DNA of 25,365 bases from Poteriospumella lacustris (lineage: Eukaryota; Sar; Chrysophyceae; Chromulinales; Dinobryaceae). Made by a program: the position numbers and the translations under genes. Each line of letters begins with the position of its first letter. Position 1 is the first letter of the stretch. The DNA is taken from the NCBI GenBank assembly GCA_008000375.1, contig SMOI01000051.1, positions 28,924-54,288 on the forward strand. The letters are read 5' to 3'. Below are positions 9,216-19,341 of this stretch, in pieces. The notes under the pieces are model-generated. The model had not been told where the DNA came from. It did not search any database and worked only from the letters and a program-made list of their open reading frames with translations.

Positions 9216-10053
9216 TTATGATCGCGGGGTGGTAGAAGAGCGTTGTTCTTCCATCAATCGTAATGTGGAAAATGATCCATCGTCGGAGGTAGCGGACAGG
9301 GTGTTCGCCTTGCTGGACGCCTGCCTATCCAGGGTTGACGTCAACGCTTGGAAACGCGAGGTGACACGAGACTTCATCGACTCCTTGTTTTCAATCTCAT
9401 ATTCGATTGCTACTGGCACCATGGCTTTCAAGACGCGGGAAAAGATCTTCACCCAACCCATATGCGTCATCGCGTCGTATTCAGGACCCAAAGTCAGCTT
9501 CAACACCCAGAACAAACACTCGCCAAAGATGCCATCTACATGCATACGACAGGACCTTTTAGTCGATTCCACTGCGCGAACACATACATCGCAGTCACTT
9601 ACATTCCACAGCCCGAATGCCCATGCGGTTGTGCGACTTTGCCAGTGTCACGAACTGGCTGTCGAACTTCGCGTCGTTGTCCAACGCCGCGATGGTGAAT
9701 GCGATCATGCGGAAGAAGAGCGTTCCCTGCTTCATCGATGTCTTGCTGAACATCGGGGCGGCAATTGGATGAACCTCGAAGAACCGCTGAATAAAGCGGT
9801 TGCCAAAGAACTCCATCGGCGAAGAGCAGGGGATGTTCACGGGATCGGCTTTCTTCAGGCGATAGAACTCGGCTGCTTGGCCGGAGGCCACGAGTTTCCA
9901 AGATCTTATGGCTTTCTCCTTCTCTTCTGTTGTGATGGGTTCTTCCACATAGTAGATGGGCATCAACACAGAACTAAGTTCTTCGATCGACTGATTTCGA
10001 CCATCTTTCTTATCTTGCAATGGCAAAGGAGTTGTGCTTACAGATCCACCCAT
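9216..10053 (-). CDS. Globin A, probably N-myristoylated
   Basis: Two exons on the - strand (10053-9603 and 9535-9216) join to 256 aa. After about 45 residues a globin fold follows: FIQRFFEVHPIAAPMF with F102 as probable CD1, MKQG with Q109 as probable distal E7, LAKSHNRMGI with H141 as proximal F8, and Y151 ten residues later, the G5 position in flavohemoglobins. GIFGECLFWVLKLTLG and GWVKIFSRVL fit helices G and H. The residue aligning with B10 seems to be Ile, not Tyr. Globins bind heme and handle O2, NO or redox signals; the role here is unknown. The N terminus MGGSVS fits the myristoylation consensus (Gly2, Ser6), suggesting membrane anchoring. A Ser/Thr-rich tail follows. No reductase domain is present. 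It is closely related to globin B. Confidence 0.9.
9536..9602 (-). other. Intron of globin A
   Basis: A 67-nt GTAAGTG...TGTAG intron on the - strand lies after the first base of the Tyr151 codon. Position and phase are identical to the intron of globin B, which supports both gene models and common descent. Confidence 0.93.
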
Positions 10054-10502
10054 TCAGATACACAAAGAGCATAAAAGCGAAGTACTATGTTCAACGTACC
10101 CATCCGTCAAAGCCCGTCATATTTCCAACGAGCAATCACCGTCATTGAATCAAGCAATCAACGGGTGGGTGCGATGAGAGAGGAATAGCATAGGCACATA
10201 AAAGTGAAACGCTCTCTCCCAATCAGAATATTTCATCCGCTGGCACTCACATGCCATGTGACATCCGTCGGTCTGCGCCTCGTGCGTCAGTCTCTCTGTC
10301 CGACGTGGCACACTGCTGTGAGACGGCTCGTCGAGCGGAGTGAACATGAACGAAACTTCTTCAAGTGTTCAACGTCAGGTTTGGTCGTGGCCGATTCGGA
10401 CGCCTTTCATTGCTTCGTGGTCCAATGAGAATACAGACTGCACACATTTCAAGAGATTATCGAAAGTTAGATATACACTTCTTTTCTACCAAATTTTCAA
10501 CC
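10054..10502. promoter_or_regulatory. Shared divergent upstream region of globins A and B
   Basis: These 449 bp separate the two oppositely oriented globin start codons and must hold both 5' UTRs and core promoters. Possible but unproven elements are CCAAT at about 10219 and 10421 and ATAAAAG at about 10197 (+) and 10071 (+). No convincing palindrome or mirror symmetry was seen, so independent or shared regulation cannot be decided from sequence. Confidence 0.5.
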
Positions 10503-11380
10503 ATGGGAGGATCAGTTACCAAGCCAAATATCCCCGCCAAGATGGAACACCAACATGGACGAGTGGTCAGTGAAGAGGACCTCGTCAAGGCGTTGATGCC
10601 AATTTACTACACCAAGGATCCTATTTCTCCCGCTGAACAAGAGAAGGTCGTCAAATCGTGGAAGATTATCGCCAGCGGGCAAGCAGCAGAGTTTTACCGA
10701 TTGAAAAAGGCCGACCCCGACCACGTGACCGGCCAGACGCCTATGGAGTTTTTCGGTTTCAGCCTTGTCAGGCGCTTTATCGAGGTTCATCCTGTGGTGC
10801 AGCATATGTTCAACAAAAACGTTGTGAAGCAAGGCACCTTGTTTTTCCGCATGATCGCTTTCACCATCGCAGCGTTGGACGACGAGAGCAAATTCGACAG
10901 TCAATTCGTCCAATTGGCCAAAACCCACAACCGCATGGGCATCCGTGCCGTTGAATGTAAGTTTATTGATCTGTTATATGGCACTGCTCACGTCGTTTCT
11001 CACGGTTCTGGTGTTGGCAACGAACTGTAGACGGTATCTTCGGTGAATGTTTGTTCTGGGTGCTGCGTTTGACACTGGGCGCCGAAATCTACGACTCTTT
11101 CACGCACTTAGGATGGGTGAAAATCTACTCTCGTATTTTGGGCATCATTATCCCGGTGGTTATTCGATACGAACTGGACAATCGCGACGTTATTCAGGAG
11201 AAGTCCATCAAACGTTTCCAGAACATGACCGCCTCCAACGGTTGGTCGATGGATTCTTCTGACAATGGTAGCGTTCACAGTGGTATCACCGCACCCATGT
11301 CAGTTTGTCAACCTCAGGCCGAAACCAACGATGTATCGATCAGCCGTATGATGGCCGTGCAGGGCAACCATTCAGACTAA
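10503..11380 (+). CDS. Globin B, probably N-myristoylated
   Basis: Two exons (10503-10956 and 11031-11380) join to 267 aa. The start at ACCATGG is chosen because it yields MGGSVT, equivalent to globin A and fitting the N-myristoylation pattern (Gly2, Thr6). The open frame itself extends further upstream. Heme-pocket candidates are F103 (CD1), Q110 (E7, in VKQG), H142 (F8, in LAKTHNRMGI) and Y152 (G5). The stretch GTLFFRMIAFTIAALD is identical to globin A, as is GIFGECLFWVL. The two differ mainly in the N-terminal 30 residues, the B-C helices and the C-terminal tail, which here is Ser/Asn/Gln-rich. It is a single-domain heme protein with no reductase. The pair arose by inverted duplication. 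Oxygen sensing or NO handling at a membrane is possible but only inferred. Confidence 0.92.
10957..11030 (+). other. Intron of globin B
   Basis: A 74-nt GTAAGTTT...CTGTAG intron splits the Tyr152 codon after its first base. The intron sequence differs from that of globin A although the position is the same. The unspliced frame stops exactly at the acceptor TAG (11030). Confidence 0.93.
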
Positions 11381-14300
11381 AATATCCAAACAGTGGCTTA
11401 CTCCTTGACTCTTTATCGTTGTTTCAGCAATCACTCTCCGATCACGGTGTTCCCATTTCGATTGCGCAAAAAGAAAGAAAACAAGAAAACAAGAAGAAAA
11501 AAAGAAAGAAAGGTCTGCTCTAAATTATATGTTAAGCCTCTGTTTTTGTTTATTTTGCCTGTGCTGAGAGGGGTTGGCGACTGTTGGCGTCATCTCTCTT
11601 GGTCGGTGGTTGTTACACCTCATCTCCTCATCCCCATCCACAATTCTGGAAGTTCAATAATATATATCGGATATACGGTGGGTAGTTGGAACTGTTGTGC
11701 CCCCCAGCCCCCCCCCTCCCAAGATATCTATCAATTTCTAAAAACAACTTCTCTTTCCGAGCACTCCGAGCGCACTCCTCTTGGTGGCTCCGTTAGTTTC
11801 TCCTTACTCTGTTCTGTTCTTCGGACTCTCTTCTCTCTTTTACGATGGCCTCTCTCTGTCTCTCTCCACTCTTTTTCCTCTTTTTCTCTCCCTCTTTTTC
11901 TCTCTGTCTCTCAGAGCCCCTGGGCTATCAATAATCTCTTGGCCAATCAATCACCTTCGACGATTATTCCACCCATAGTATAAGTTTCGTATGTTCTCTC
12001 ATTGCATTCTTTGTGGTGGGGGCCTGTCTGTTTCTTTGCCGCACTTGTTATTGATTTCTTTCCTTTCGTTCGCTTCATCTCACAGTGGTTAACTTACATG
12101 ATTGTTTACCCTTCCCCTTCCCCTCCACCCTCCGCGTCTTCTCTGTCTCTCGCTCCCTCGTCCTCTTTCGCAAGCCTCGCGCTAGCGCCCCGTGTATGGT
12201 ATCCCCGCTGCACTTGCTGTTTGTCCTCCCTATGCGTCGGAAACCGACAACCATGTATCCTAGAGCTGCTGTATGCATATTTCGATCTTACACGTTGACG
12301 ATTCTCAGCACACAACACACACATGCACCTGGCACACAACGCGCTTCATTCACACTCGGTAGTTGACCTCTCTCTCCTCTCCTCTCGGCTGCGGCTGCGG
12401 CTGTCTACTACTCTCTCCGGGGTTTTTTTGTTCCGCGGCTTCGTGGTCTATCTGACGCGCTCTTTAGAGAATCTCATACGTAATTTGTTTTGTTTTGTTT
12501 TGGTTTCGTTATTGTTGCTGCAGCTGTGAACTACGGTGTGTTTTTCTGTGTGCGTGTATATTTACATTTGTTTCTCTCTCTCTCTCTCTTTCTCTTTCTC
12601 TGCCATCGTTGTTCCAGCTCAGAGCGTTTGGTGGTACTCATTGACAAGGTCGCTTTTACAACATTCTTTCGCGTGCTGCACGTGGCTGTTTTCATCGTCT
12701 TGGTGGCGGCCTGCCCAGTGTTCCGACTCCTTTCTTGCTTTTCTCTTTTTTTTATTTCCGCTGGTTTTTGGGGCGTGCACCCTACACGACGCGTCTCATT
12801 CTCGCTCACAAAGAAACTTCTTTTCCCGTTTCCCCTCCCCCACCTCCACCCACCCACCTCCTGGCTCGTTCGTTTCGCATTTTTGATTTCGACGCATTTT
12901 TCCCCACTCGGCATTTGTAAAGCTCGTTTGCCCGTTTGTCAACAATATCCCGCACCACAGTCTCTGCTGTTTACCGTGTGACTTGATTTGTCTCTGTCTA
13001 TTCGTTCTGTCGGTGCATATATTCTGTACACCGCCCCATCCGATCACCACGTCTCGTTAAACGTCGTCTTTGCTGGCCCCGTCCTCCCTCTGTCTTTCTC
13101 TCTCGTGGAACTGTACAAGAGAGAGTCTCTAGGTGCCCTACCCCCCCCCCCTATATTTCCCTGTTGCCTCGCCGGTCCTCGTCGAAAGAATCTGCTCTCG
13201 TGTTTCTTCGTTGATCCGGCTGCCGTGTTGTGTTGTCCTCACACATTTTGCTCTGGGTCTGGTCCTTCGGTTTTTCTTTCGTGTCCAATGCTTCTTCTCT
13301 CAGCTGTTTCTCGTGCCCGTGCTCTACCTCTGTGAACGTTGGCATATCCATTCGTTCTACATGTACCGCCACAGCTGGCTGTGCCCCGAGTTCGTTTTGG
13401 ATTTTCTCTTGCCCCCCTCCCTCTCTTCGTCTCTGTCTCCTCGTTCCTCCGTTGGTCGTCCACGCTGCTCACACGACGCTGTTTCTGTTGTCATTGATGT
13501 GTTGGGACCGACAACAGGGTGCGTTGGAGATGGATGGAGAACCGAGTTTGTTGGAGGGATTCCCTCCGTATACGATGTTACACGCAACTGGTTGATTTGT
13601 TACTGTACGATGATGATTGTTGGCTGTTTCTCTCCGTTGGATTAGGATTAGTTGTGTCTGTCCCTCAGTTGCGTCCTGTTGTTTCTGTGCCTGTGTCTGT
13701 GTCGGTTGTGTGTATATATAGATCATCGTTGTTCTTCGCACTGTCTACCATCAAACCCGCGCACTATATCGACGGTGTACTCCCCCCTCCACCATCACCA
13801 TCACCTGGGGGTGACGTCCACAGTGCGTGTGGTTCTGTTAACATCATTTCTTCGGTTGGCTCTGATGCTATTTGTCGCGAACCGGTTCAGTTACCTGCCA
13901 CATTCTCTTTGCTGCATGCACAATAGACACGACATTGCGTCTTCGTCTTCTTCTTCTTCTTCTGTTCTTCCTCTGTTCACTCTATCACCCCCTCCCTCTC
14001 TCCTATGTTCGGCACTGATAACATATGAAGTTATGGAATTGTGTATCGTTGTTTATCGTTGGCATTGGTGATGTCCATTGCTGCTCAGTCTCGCTCTGCC
14101 CAGTCACATTCTGTGCTAAAGCAAGCCCCTCCCCCCATCTCCCCCTCCAACCACCATCAGCACATTCACCATCGCAGTTTCTATGGGATTCACCATCCCT
14201 GTCCACCGGTCACCGCAAACTTGTTTCTCAGCCCGCTGTTTTTGCAAGCGCCGCTTCCGTCTTCCTTGTGCCTTTCATCTCATTTTTTCTGATAACACCC

Positions 14301-15096
14301 TCGCCCCCCACCCGCCCACTTTCCCTGTCGCTTGCGCAGCCCCCTCCAAAAAAACACCCGCGTCTCTTTCTTGCCTCTGAGCTCGTTCATTCATATAAGT
14401 TATTGCTTCTCCGGGACGCCTGTTCCTCCTCGCTTCTTCTCTTGCCACCTGCCACCTGCTTCGCTTTTCTGACGATGACCGATGTGCGCTGCTTTCGCAT
14501 TCCCGCCTCGGCTACTTGTTATTCTCCGACCCTCCTTCGTGCACCGAACACCGCTTTAACATACGTTACCCGAACTCGTCTCAGCTCGTAGTCTCGTCGA
14601 GCGTGTGCTGTACCCCCCCCCCCCAACGCAATTTAACTACCTCGTTGCATTTGCATGTTTCCCGCCCGATGAGCGGAGAAACGCAATCAAACGGTCAATC
14701 CCTTTTGTAGAGGAGGCAGGATCCGCAGGCTGGAAAAAGGAAGTGTTCAACAATCGGTGCCTGTTGGTCATCGTGTTGGCTCTGTCTTGTGCTCTGTCTG
14801 TGACAGTCTGTTGCCCAAGCTCGAAACGGGAGCTGTGACACAGCAGACACATGCAGGGGACACAGGCAGCAAGCAGCAAGGCCTCCTTCTTTTGTCACTC
14901 CTTCGACAGCTACCGTGGTAGGCCAAGGTCTGCGAACATTCGAGCGCCTCAAGATCGAATGATGAGATCTCAGATCGATTTGATAACACAACAGAATTCA
15001 TATCCTCTTATTGACATTTTCCTTGATTGAGAAATTTCAGGGAGGACCTTAATTTATCTGTTAGGGTAGTTTTCTGGTTTGAGTTTTGAAGTTAAG
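11381..15096. other. Long pyrimidine-rich spacer between globin B and the ABC transporter
   Basis: These 3.7 kb hold no supported protein gene. From about 11560 to 14640 the + strand is strongly C/T-rich, with TCTCTGTCTC-like tracts (11840-11915, 12570-12600), C runs at 11708-11716, 13141-13151 and 14613-14624, and TTC runs near 13940-13965. Open frames up to about 195 codons occur, but they are Leu/Ser/Phe/Pro-rich with no domain pattern and follow from the composition. The bias fades after about 14640. The last few hundred bases, ordinary in composition, presumably form the promoter and 5' UTR of the ABC transporter. Confidence 0.65.
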
Positions 15097-18000
15097 ATGG
15101 CTACTTCAACTGCTGTTGCGCTTCCGACGGTTCCCCCTCCGGCGGAACAGCCGGAGTTGAGCATGGAGGAGAAGAGCAATTGGTTCACCTATATGATGAT
15201 GACTTACTTGGATCCTATTTTCGCTGTCGGGTACCAACGCACGCTGGAACTGGAGGACTTGGGAGGTGTACCCAAGAACAACCGTGCGGACGTTCTGCAC
15301 GCAAAGTTTATGAAGAGCTATGAGAAGCAAAAGCACTTGCCTATCAATAAGCGATCACTGTGGCATGCACTGTGGCTCACTGTGGGCTACTGGCGTGTTA
15401 CGTTGGCGATGATCTTCTTCGGGTTTTCGGCGGCTCTTCAGTTGGGCCCGGTGATGGTTTTGAATAGAATGGTCAAACACTTCCAAGGCTCTTCGCCCTT
15501 AAACAAGGGACAACTGTGGATCTTGGTCGCGTTGTTGTTCGTGTTTCCTATTCTGTCGTCCATTTTCTTGGCCCACAGCAATGCCATCATGGCCAACATT
15601 GGTGCGCAAGTCCGCAACACCTTGATCGATATCATTTACCGCAAGGCATTGACCATTTCGTCGGCGAAGCGTCAAGCTATCAGTACTGGGCGTATCATTA
15701 CGATGTTCTCGGACGATACGAATCAGATTCGCAACTTTTTGTTTTTCATGAACAACGCCGTGTTGGCCCCGTTCCAAATCGGTGCTTGTTTGTACTTGAT
15801 CTATCAACAAGTCGGTGCGGCGGTGTTTGTTGGTTTGGGTTATTCCGTCTTCGTTACCCCTGTCACGGGAGTTATCTTCGCCTGGGTATTCGCTATGCGC
15901 CGTAAGAAGATGGTGAAAACTGACGGACGTGTGAAGCTGATGAATGAAGTGCTGAACGGCATTCGCATCATCAAGTACTATGCCTGGGAGAATGCCTTTG
16001 TGAAGAAGATCGGCGCCGTACGCAAGGAAGAAGTTCACTTGTTGAAGACTATGGGCTACCTGTTCAACATTCCGTTCGCGTTGTTGTTGTTGGGAGCACC
16101 TCAGATTCAAACGGTGTTGATCTTCTTGACGTACATCGGCACGGGGAACGATCTGGATTCCGCGACGGCGTTTACGACGCTGACGCTGTTCGGTATCATG
16201 ACCTCTCCCTTCATTTTCTTGCCGTTTGGTCTGCAACAGTACTCACAATCGCTGGTATCGATGCGCCGTATCTTGGAGTACCTGGATTCGGAAGATATCA
16301 CACCATACATCGAGCGCGTTTCAGACCTGAAAGATCAGAACGGTGCCAACTTGGCCATCAAATTTGATGCTGTCAACCTCGCTTGGGTGCCAGAGCTGAC
16401 ACCCGAAGAGAAAGCCGCGGCTGAAAAGGCGGCTGAAGAGGAGGCGAAGAAGAACCAAAAGAAAAAGGACTACAAGGCGTTGCCAGCAGCCGAGGGCAAG
16501 GCCGACGAGGAGGCTGGCAAAGACGCGGAACAGGTGGGACCCAACCGTGCCATCGATACACTGACGAACCTTTCGTTGGAGATTCGCCAAGGAGAACTGG
16601 TTGGTGTGGTTGGTACGGTGGGTAGTGGCAAGAGCAGTGTTCTGAGTGCTTTGTTGGGTGAAATGCATCTGAAGTCGGGTCATGTCTATCTCCGCGACGG
16701 TTTGTCGATCGCATACTGCGACCAACGACCTTGGATCGTGAATGCGACGGTGCGCGACAACATTCTGTTCGGCCGCGAGTACGACGAGGTGCGCTTCAAC
16801 CGCGCGATTCATGTGGCGGCGATGGACGACGATCTGAAGATCTTGGCGGGCGGTGTGATGACGGAGATTGGCGAGCGCGGTATCAACTTGTCGGGTGGAC
16901 AGAAGGCCCGTGTGTGTTTGGCGCGTGCGGTGTACAACGACGCGGACATTTATCTGCTGGATGATCCGTTGTCGGCGGTCGATGCGCATGTGGGTGAGCA
17001 CATCTTCCGCAAGTGCATCAAGGAGGCGTTGTCGAGCAAGACGGTGATCCTGGTGACCCATCACTTGCATGTCTTGCCGCAGTGTGACCGGATCGTGATT
17101 CTGGACGACAACGGCAACATTCTGACGTCGGGATCCTTCGATGAAATCATGAACTCGGGTATCGATGTGGAACGCTTCTTGCATGCGCCGAAGAAGGAAG
17201 CTGAAGCGGAGGAAGAAGAAGAAGGAGACAAAACGGTGGACGAGGCTGTTGCGGAGAGTGGGGAAGCTGTTGTTACGGAGGGAGAAGAAGCGTCTTCTGC
17301 CGTTGCCGCTGCGGAGCCCAGGAACAGTGCACGCGCTGACTCCCATCGCTCTCGCCACCGCACGCTGAGTTCGGGCAAGAAAGACCGCGATGCTGCCGCT
17401 GATGCGAAGTTGACGAAGGATGGCAAGTTGATGTCGAAGGAAGAACGCAACGATGGTGAAGTGCCGTGGGAGACGTATTGGTCGTACATTTCCTTCGGTG
17501 GCAAATGGGCGTTCTTGTTCACACTGCTTGGTCAAGTCTCGTGTCAAGTGTTGCAGGTGGAAGCGAACTTTTGGTTGTCCGATTGGGGCAAAGAAACGTC
17601 CAACATCAATTACTCGAAAGGACAAGAGATGTCGAAGCAACGATCCTTCCATTGGTTCAACGGATACGCGGGTATGTTGATGGCTTCGGTGTTCTTTTTG
17701 ACGGTGTCTCGTATGATGCTCACGTACCATCGTACGGAGGCGTCCGCCAAGTTCCATGATACGGTCCTGCGTCGTGTATTGTTCTTCCCCGTGTCCTTCT
17801 TCGATATTACCCCCATCGGACGTATCATCAACCGCTTCTCTCAAGATATGGCTACGATCGATGAAGACTTGGCCCAGACCATGTCGCAGGTGATCAGTAT
17901 GATCGGTTCGGTGGCTGGTTCGATCGGTGCGATTGCTGGTTCGACGAAGGGAACGTTCTTGATTCTGATGGTACCGTTATCGTTCTTGTATCGCATCTTC

Positions 18001-19341
18001 AATGTTTATTTCCGTAAGACGAATACGGCCATTGCTCGTCTTGAAGCCGTGTCGCGGTCGCCGATCTACGCGGACTTCTCGCAGACACTGTCGGGTACCA
18101 TCACCATTCGAGCGTACGGCCAGAGCGATCGTTTCATTGAGAAGTTGGAGGGCTACGCCAACACGAACACCGTACCTGGTGTGTTGCAGCAGGTGGCGTC
18201 GCAATGGCTGGCAATTCGGTTGGATTTCCTGGGAGCGATCGTGATGTTCTTCATGGGTGCGTTGACGGTGTCGTCGGACAGTGTGAACTTCATTCCGGCG
18301 GGCTACCTGGGTCTGGGCTTGTCGTACGCCATTCAAATGACGTCGCTGCTGAAGATGATGGTGCGTGTGACCGCGACGATGGAGGCGCAGTTCAACGCCG
18401 TCGAGCGTATTCGTCACTACGCGCAGAACATCGAGGTGGAGGCGGAGACGCCTTACCAGAGGCAGATCGAGGACAAGAAGACGGCCACCATCGGCGATGC
18501 GGATGGTGGCGTTGCCTCGGCGGGCGACATCGAAATGCAACTGGTGGAGGACCATAGCGTGATCATTCCGCCGGCCGACTGGCCTCAACACGGCGTGGTG
18601 GACTTCGTCGATGTGAAGATGCGGTACCGCACGGGACCGTTGGTGCTGAAGGGCGTCAACTTCCACGTGAACCAGTACGACAAGGTGGGCATTGCGGGTC
18701 GTACCGGCTGCGGCAAGAGCAGTTTGATGGTGGCGTTGTTCCGTATCGAGGAGTTGGTCGGTGGAAAGATCTTGATCGACGGCCTGGACATCTCCCGCAT
18801 TCCGCTGCCGTTGTTGCGTGCGAAGCTGTGCATCATTCCACAAGATCCCGTCATGTTCTCGGCGTCGGTGCGGTTCAACTTGGACCCCTTCGACGAGTTC
18901 TCAGACGAGGCGGTGTGGGAGGTGCTGGAGAATGTGAACATGAAAGACCACGTCCTGTCGCTGCCGAACAAGCTGGAGGAGCTGGTGGCGGAGGGCGGCG
19001 ACAACTTCTCGGCCGGTCAGCGGCAGTTGATCTGCATTGGACGTGCGATCTTGCGCAAGCCGAAGATCTTGGTGATGGACGAGGCGACGGCGTCGATCGA
19101 TGCGGACACGGACAGCTTCATCCAGCGCATGATTCGGCAGAAGTTCAAGGAGTGCACGGTGTTGACGATTGCACATCGTCTGCACACGATCATCGACTCG
19201 ACGAAGGTGTTGGTGATGGACGGCGGCGTGGTGGGTGAGTTCGATGCACCTGAGACACTGTTGGCGACGGAGAACGGTCAGTTCAAGGGTCTGTGGGAGC
19301 GTCACGTGGCGGAGGGTGGCAAGACCGGCATCGAGAACTAA
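15097..19341 (+). CDS. ABCC/MRP-type full ABC transporter
   Basis: An intronless frame gives 1414 aa from the ATG at 15097 (AAGATGG); the frame extends a few codons upstream but without an ATG. The order is TMD1, NBD1, TMD2, NBD2, without the extra N-terminal TMD0 of long MRPs. NBD1 has Walker A GTVGSGKSS (K512), signature LSGGQ (598-602) and Walker B YLLDDPLSAVD (D622, D623). NBD2 has Walker A GRTGCGKSS (K1207), signature FSAGQ (1304-1308) and Walker B LVMDEATASID (D1328, E1329). The Asp in place of the catalytic Glu of NBD1 is typical of ABCC proteins, so site 1 is probably weak. A Lys/Glu/Ala-rich insert (about residues 435-482) lies inside NBD1 before Walker A, and a second acidic low-complexity linker follows NBD1. 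ABCC pumps export organic anions and glutathione conjugates; substrate and membrane are not predictable here. Confidence 0.95.
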   Translation: MATSTAVALPTVPPPAEQPELSMEEKSNWFTYMMMTYLDPIFAVGYQRTLELEDLGGVPKNNRADVLHAKFMKSYEKQKHLPINKRSLWHALWLTVGYWRVTLAMIFFGFSAALQLGPVMVLNRMVKHFQGSSPLNKGQLWILVALLFVFPILSSIFLAHSNAIMANIGAQVRNTLIDIIYRKALTISSAKRQAISTGRIITMFSDDTNQIRNFLFFMNNAVLAPFQIGACLYLIYQQVGAAVFVGLGYSVFVTPVTGVIFAWVFAMRRKKMVKTDGRVKLMNEVLNGIRIIKYYAWENAFVKKIGAVRKEEVHLLKTMGYLFNIPFALLLLGAPQIQTVLIFLTYIGTGNDLDSATAFTTLTLFGIMTSPFIFLPFGLQQYSQSLVSMRRILEYLDSEDITPYIERVSDLKDQNGANLAIKFDAVNLAWVPELTPEEKAAAEKAAEEEAKKNQKKKDYKALPAAEGKADEEAGKDAEQVGPNRAIDTLTNLSLEIRQGELVGVVGTVGSGKSSVLSALLGEMHLKSGHVYLRDGLSIAYCDQRPWIVNATVRDNILFGREYDEVRFNRAIHVAAMDDDLKILAGGVMTEIGERGINLSGGQKARVCLARAVYNDADIYLLDDPLSAVDAHVGEHIFRKCIKEALSSKTVILVTHHLHVLPQCDRIVILDDNGNILTSGSFDEIMNSGIDVERFLHAPKKEAEAEEEEEGDKTVDEAVAESGEAVVTEGEEASSAVAAAEPRNSARADSHRSRHRTLSSGKKDRDAAADAKLTKDGKLMSKEERNDGEVPWETYWSYISFGGKWAFLFTLLGQVSCQVLQVEANFWLSDWGKETSNINYSKGQEMSKQRSFHWFNGYAGMLMASVFFLTVSRMMLTYHRTEASAKFHDTVLRRVLFFPVSFFDITPIGRIINRFSQDMATIDEDLAQTMSQVISMIGSVAGSIGAIAGSTKGTFLILMVPLSFLYRIFNVYFRKTNTAIARLEAVSRSPIYADFSQTLSGTITIRAYGQSDRFIEKLEGYANTNTVPGVLQQVASQWLAIRLDFLGAIVMFFMGALTVSSDSVNFIPAGYLGLGLSYAIQMTSLLKMMVRVTATMEAQFNAVERIRHYAQNIEVEAETPYQRQIEDKKTATIGDADGGVASAGDIEMQLVEDHSVIIPPADWPQHGVVDFVDVKMRYRTGPLVLKGVNFHVNQYDKVGIAGRTGCGKSSLMVALFRIEELVGGKILIDGLDISRIPLPLLRAKLCIIPQDPVMFSASVRFNLDPFDEFSDEAVWEVLENVNMKDHVLSLPNKLEELVAEGGDNFSAGQRQLICIGRAILRKPKILVMDEATASIDADTDSFIQRMIRQKFKECTVLTIAHRLHTIIDSTKVLVMDGGVVGEFDAPETLLATENGQFKGLWERHVAEGGKTGIEN

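Noticed and set aside
10000-10053. Possible intron donor (GTAAGC) just after the globin A start codon
   Set aside because: Reading through it gives a normal N terminus leading into the shared LMPIYY segment, and no acceptor improves the match to globin B.
10365-10502. Upstream extension of globin B by 46 residues
   Set aside because: The extension has no similarity to globin A. The ATG at 10503 has good context and gives the shared MGGSV N terminus.
12490-12981. 163-codon hydrophobic + strand frame that could look like a membrane protein
   Set aside because: It consists largely of TCTCTC-type tracts translated as Leu/Ser/Phe, and similar frames appear throughout the pyrimidine-rich spacer.
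15079-15096. Upstream TTG as start of the ABC transporter
   Set aside because: The frame is open there, but the first ATG in good context is at 15097. Non-ATG initiation needs evidence that is not present.
16321-17844. 507-codon open frame on the - strand
   Set aside because: It is antisense to the ABC transporter NBD1-TMD2 region. It is Arg/His/Gln-rich with no domain pattern and is explained by the G/C-biased third positions of the sense gene.
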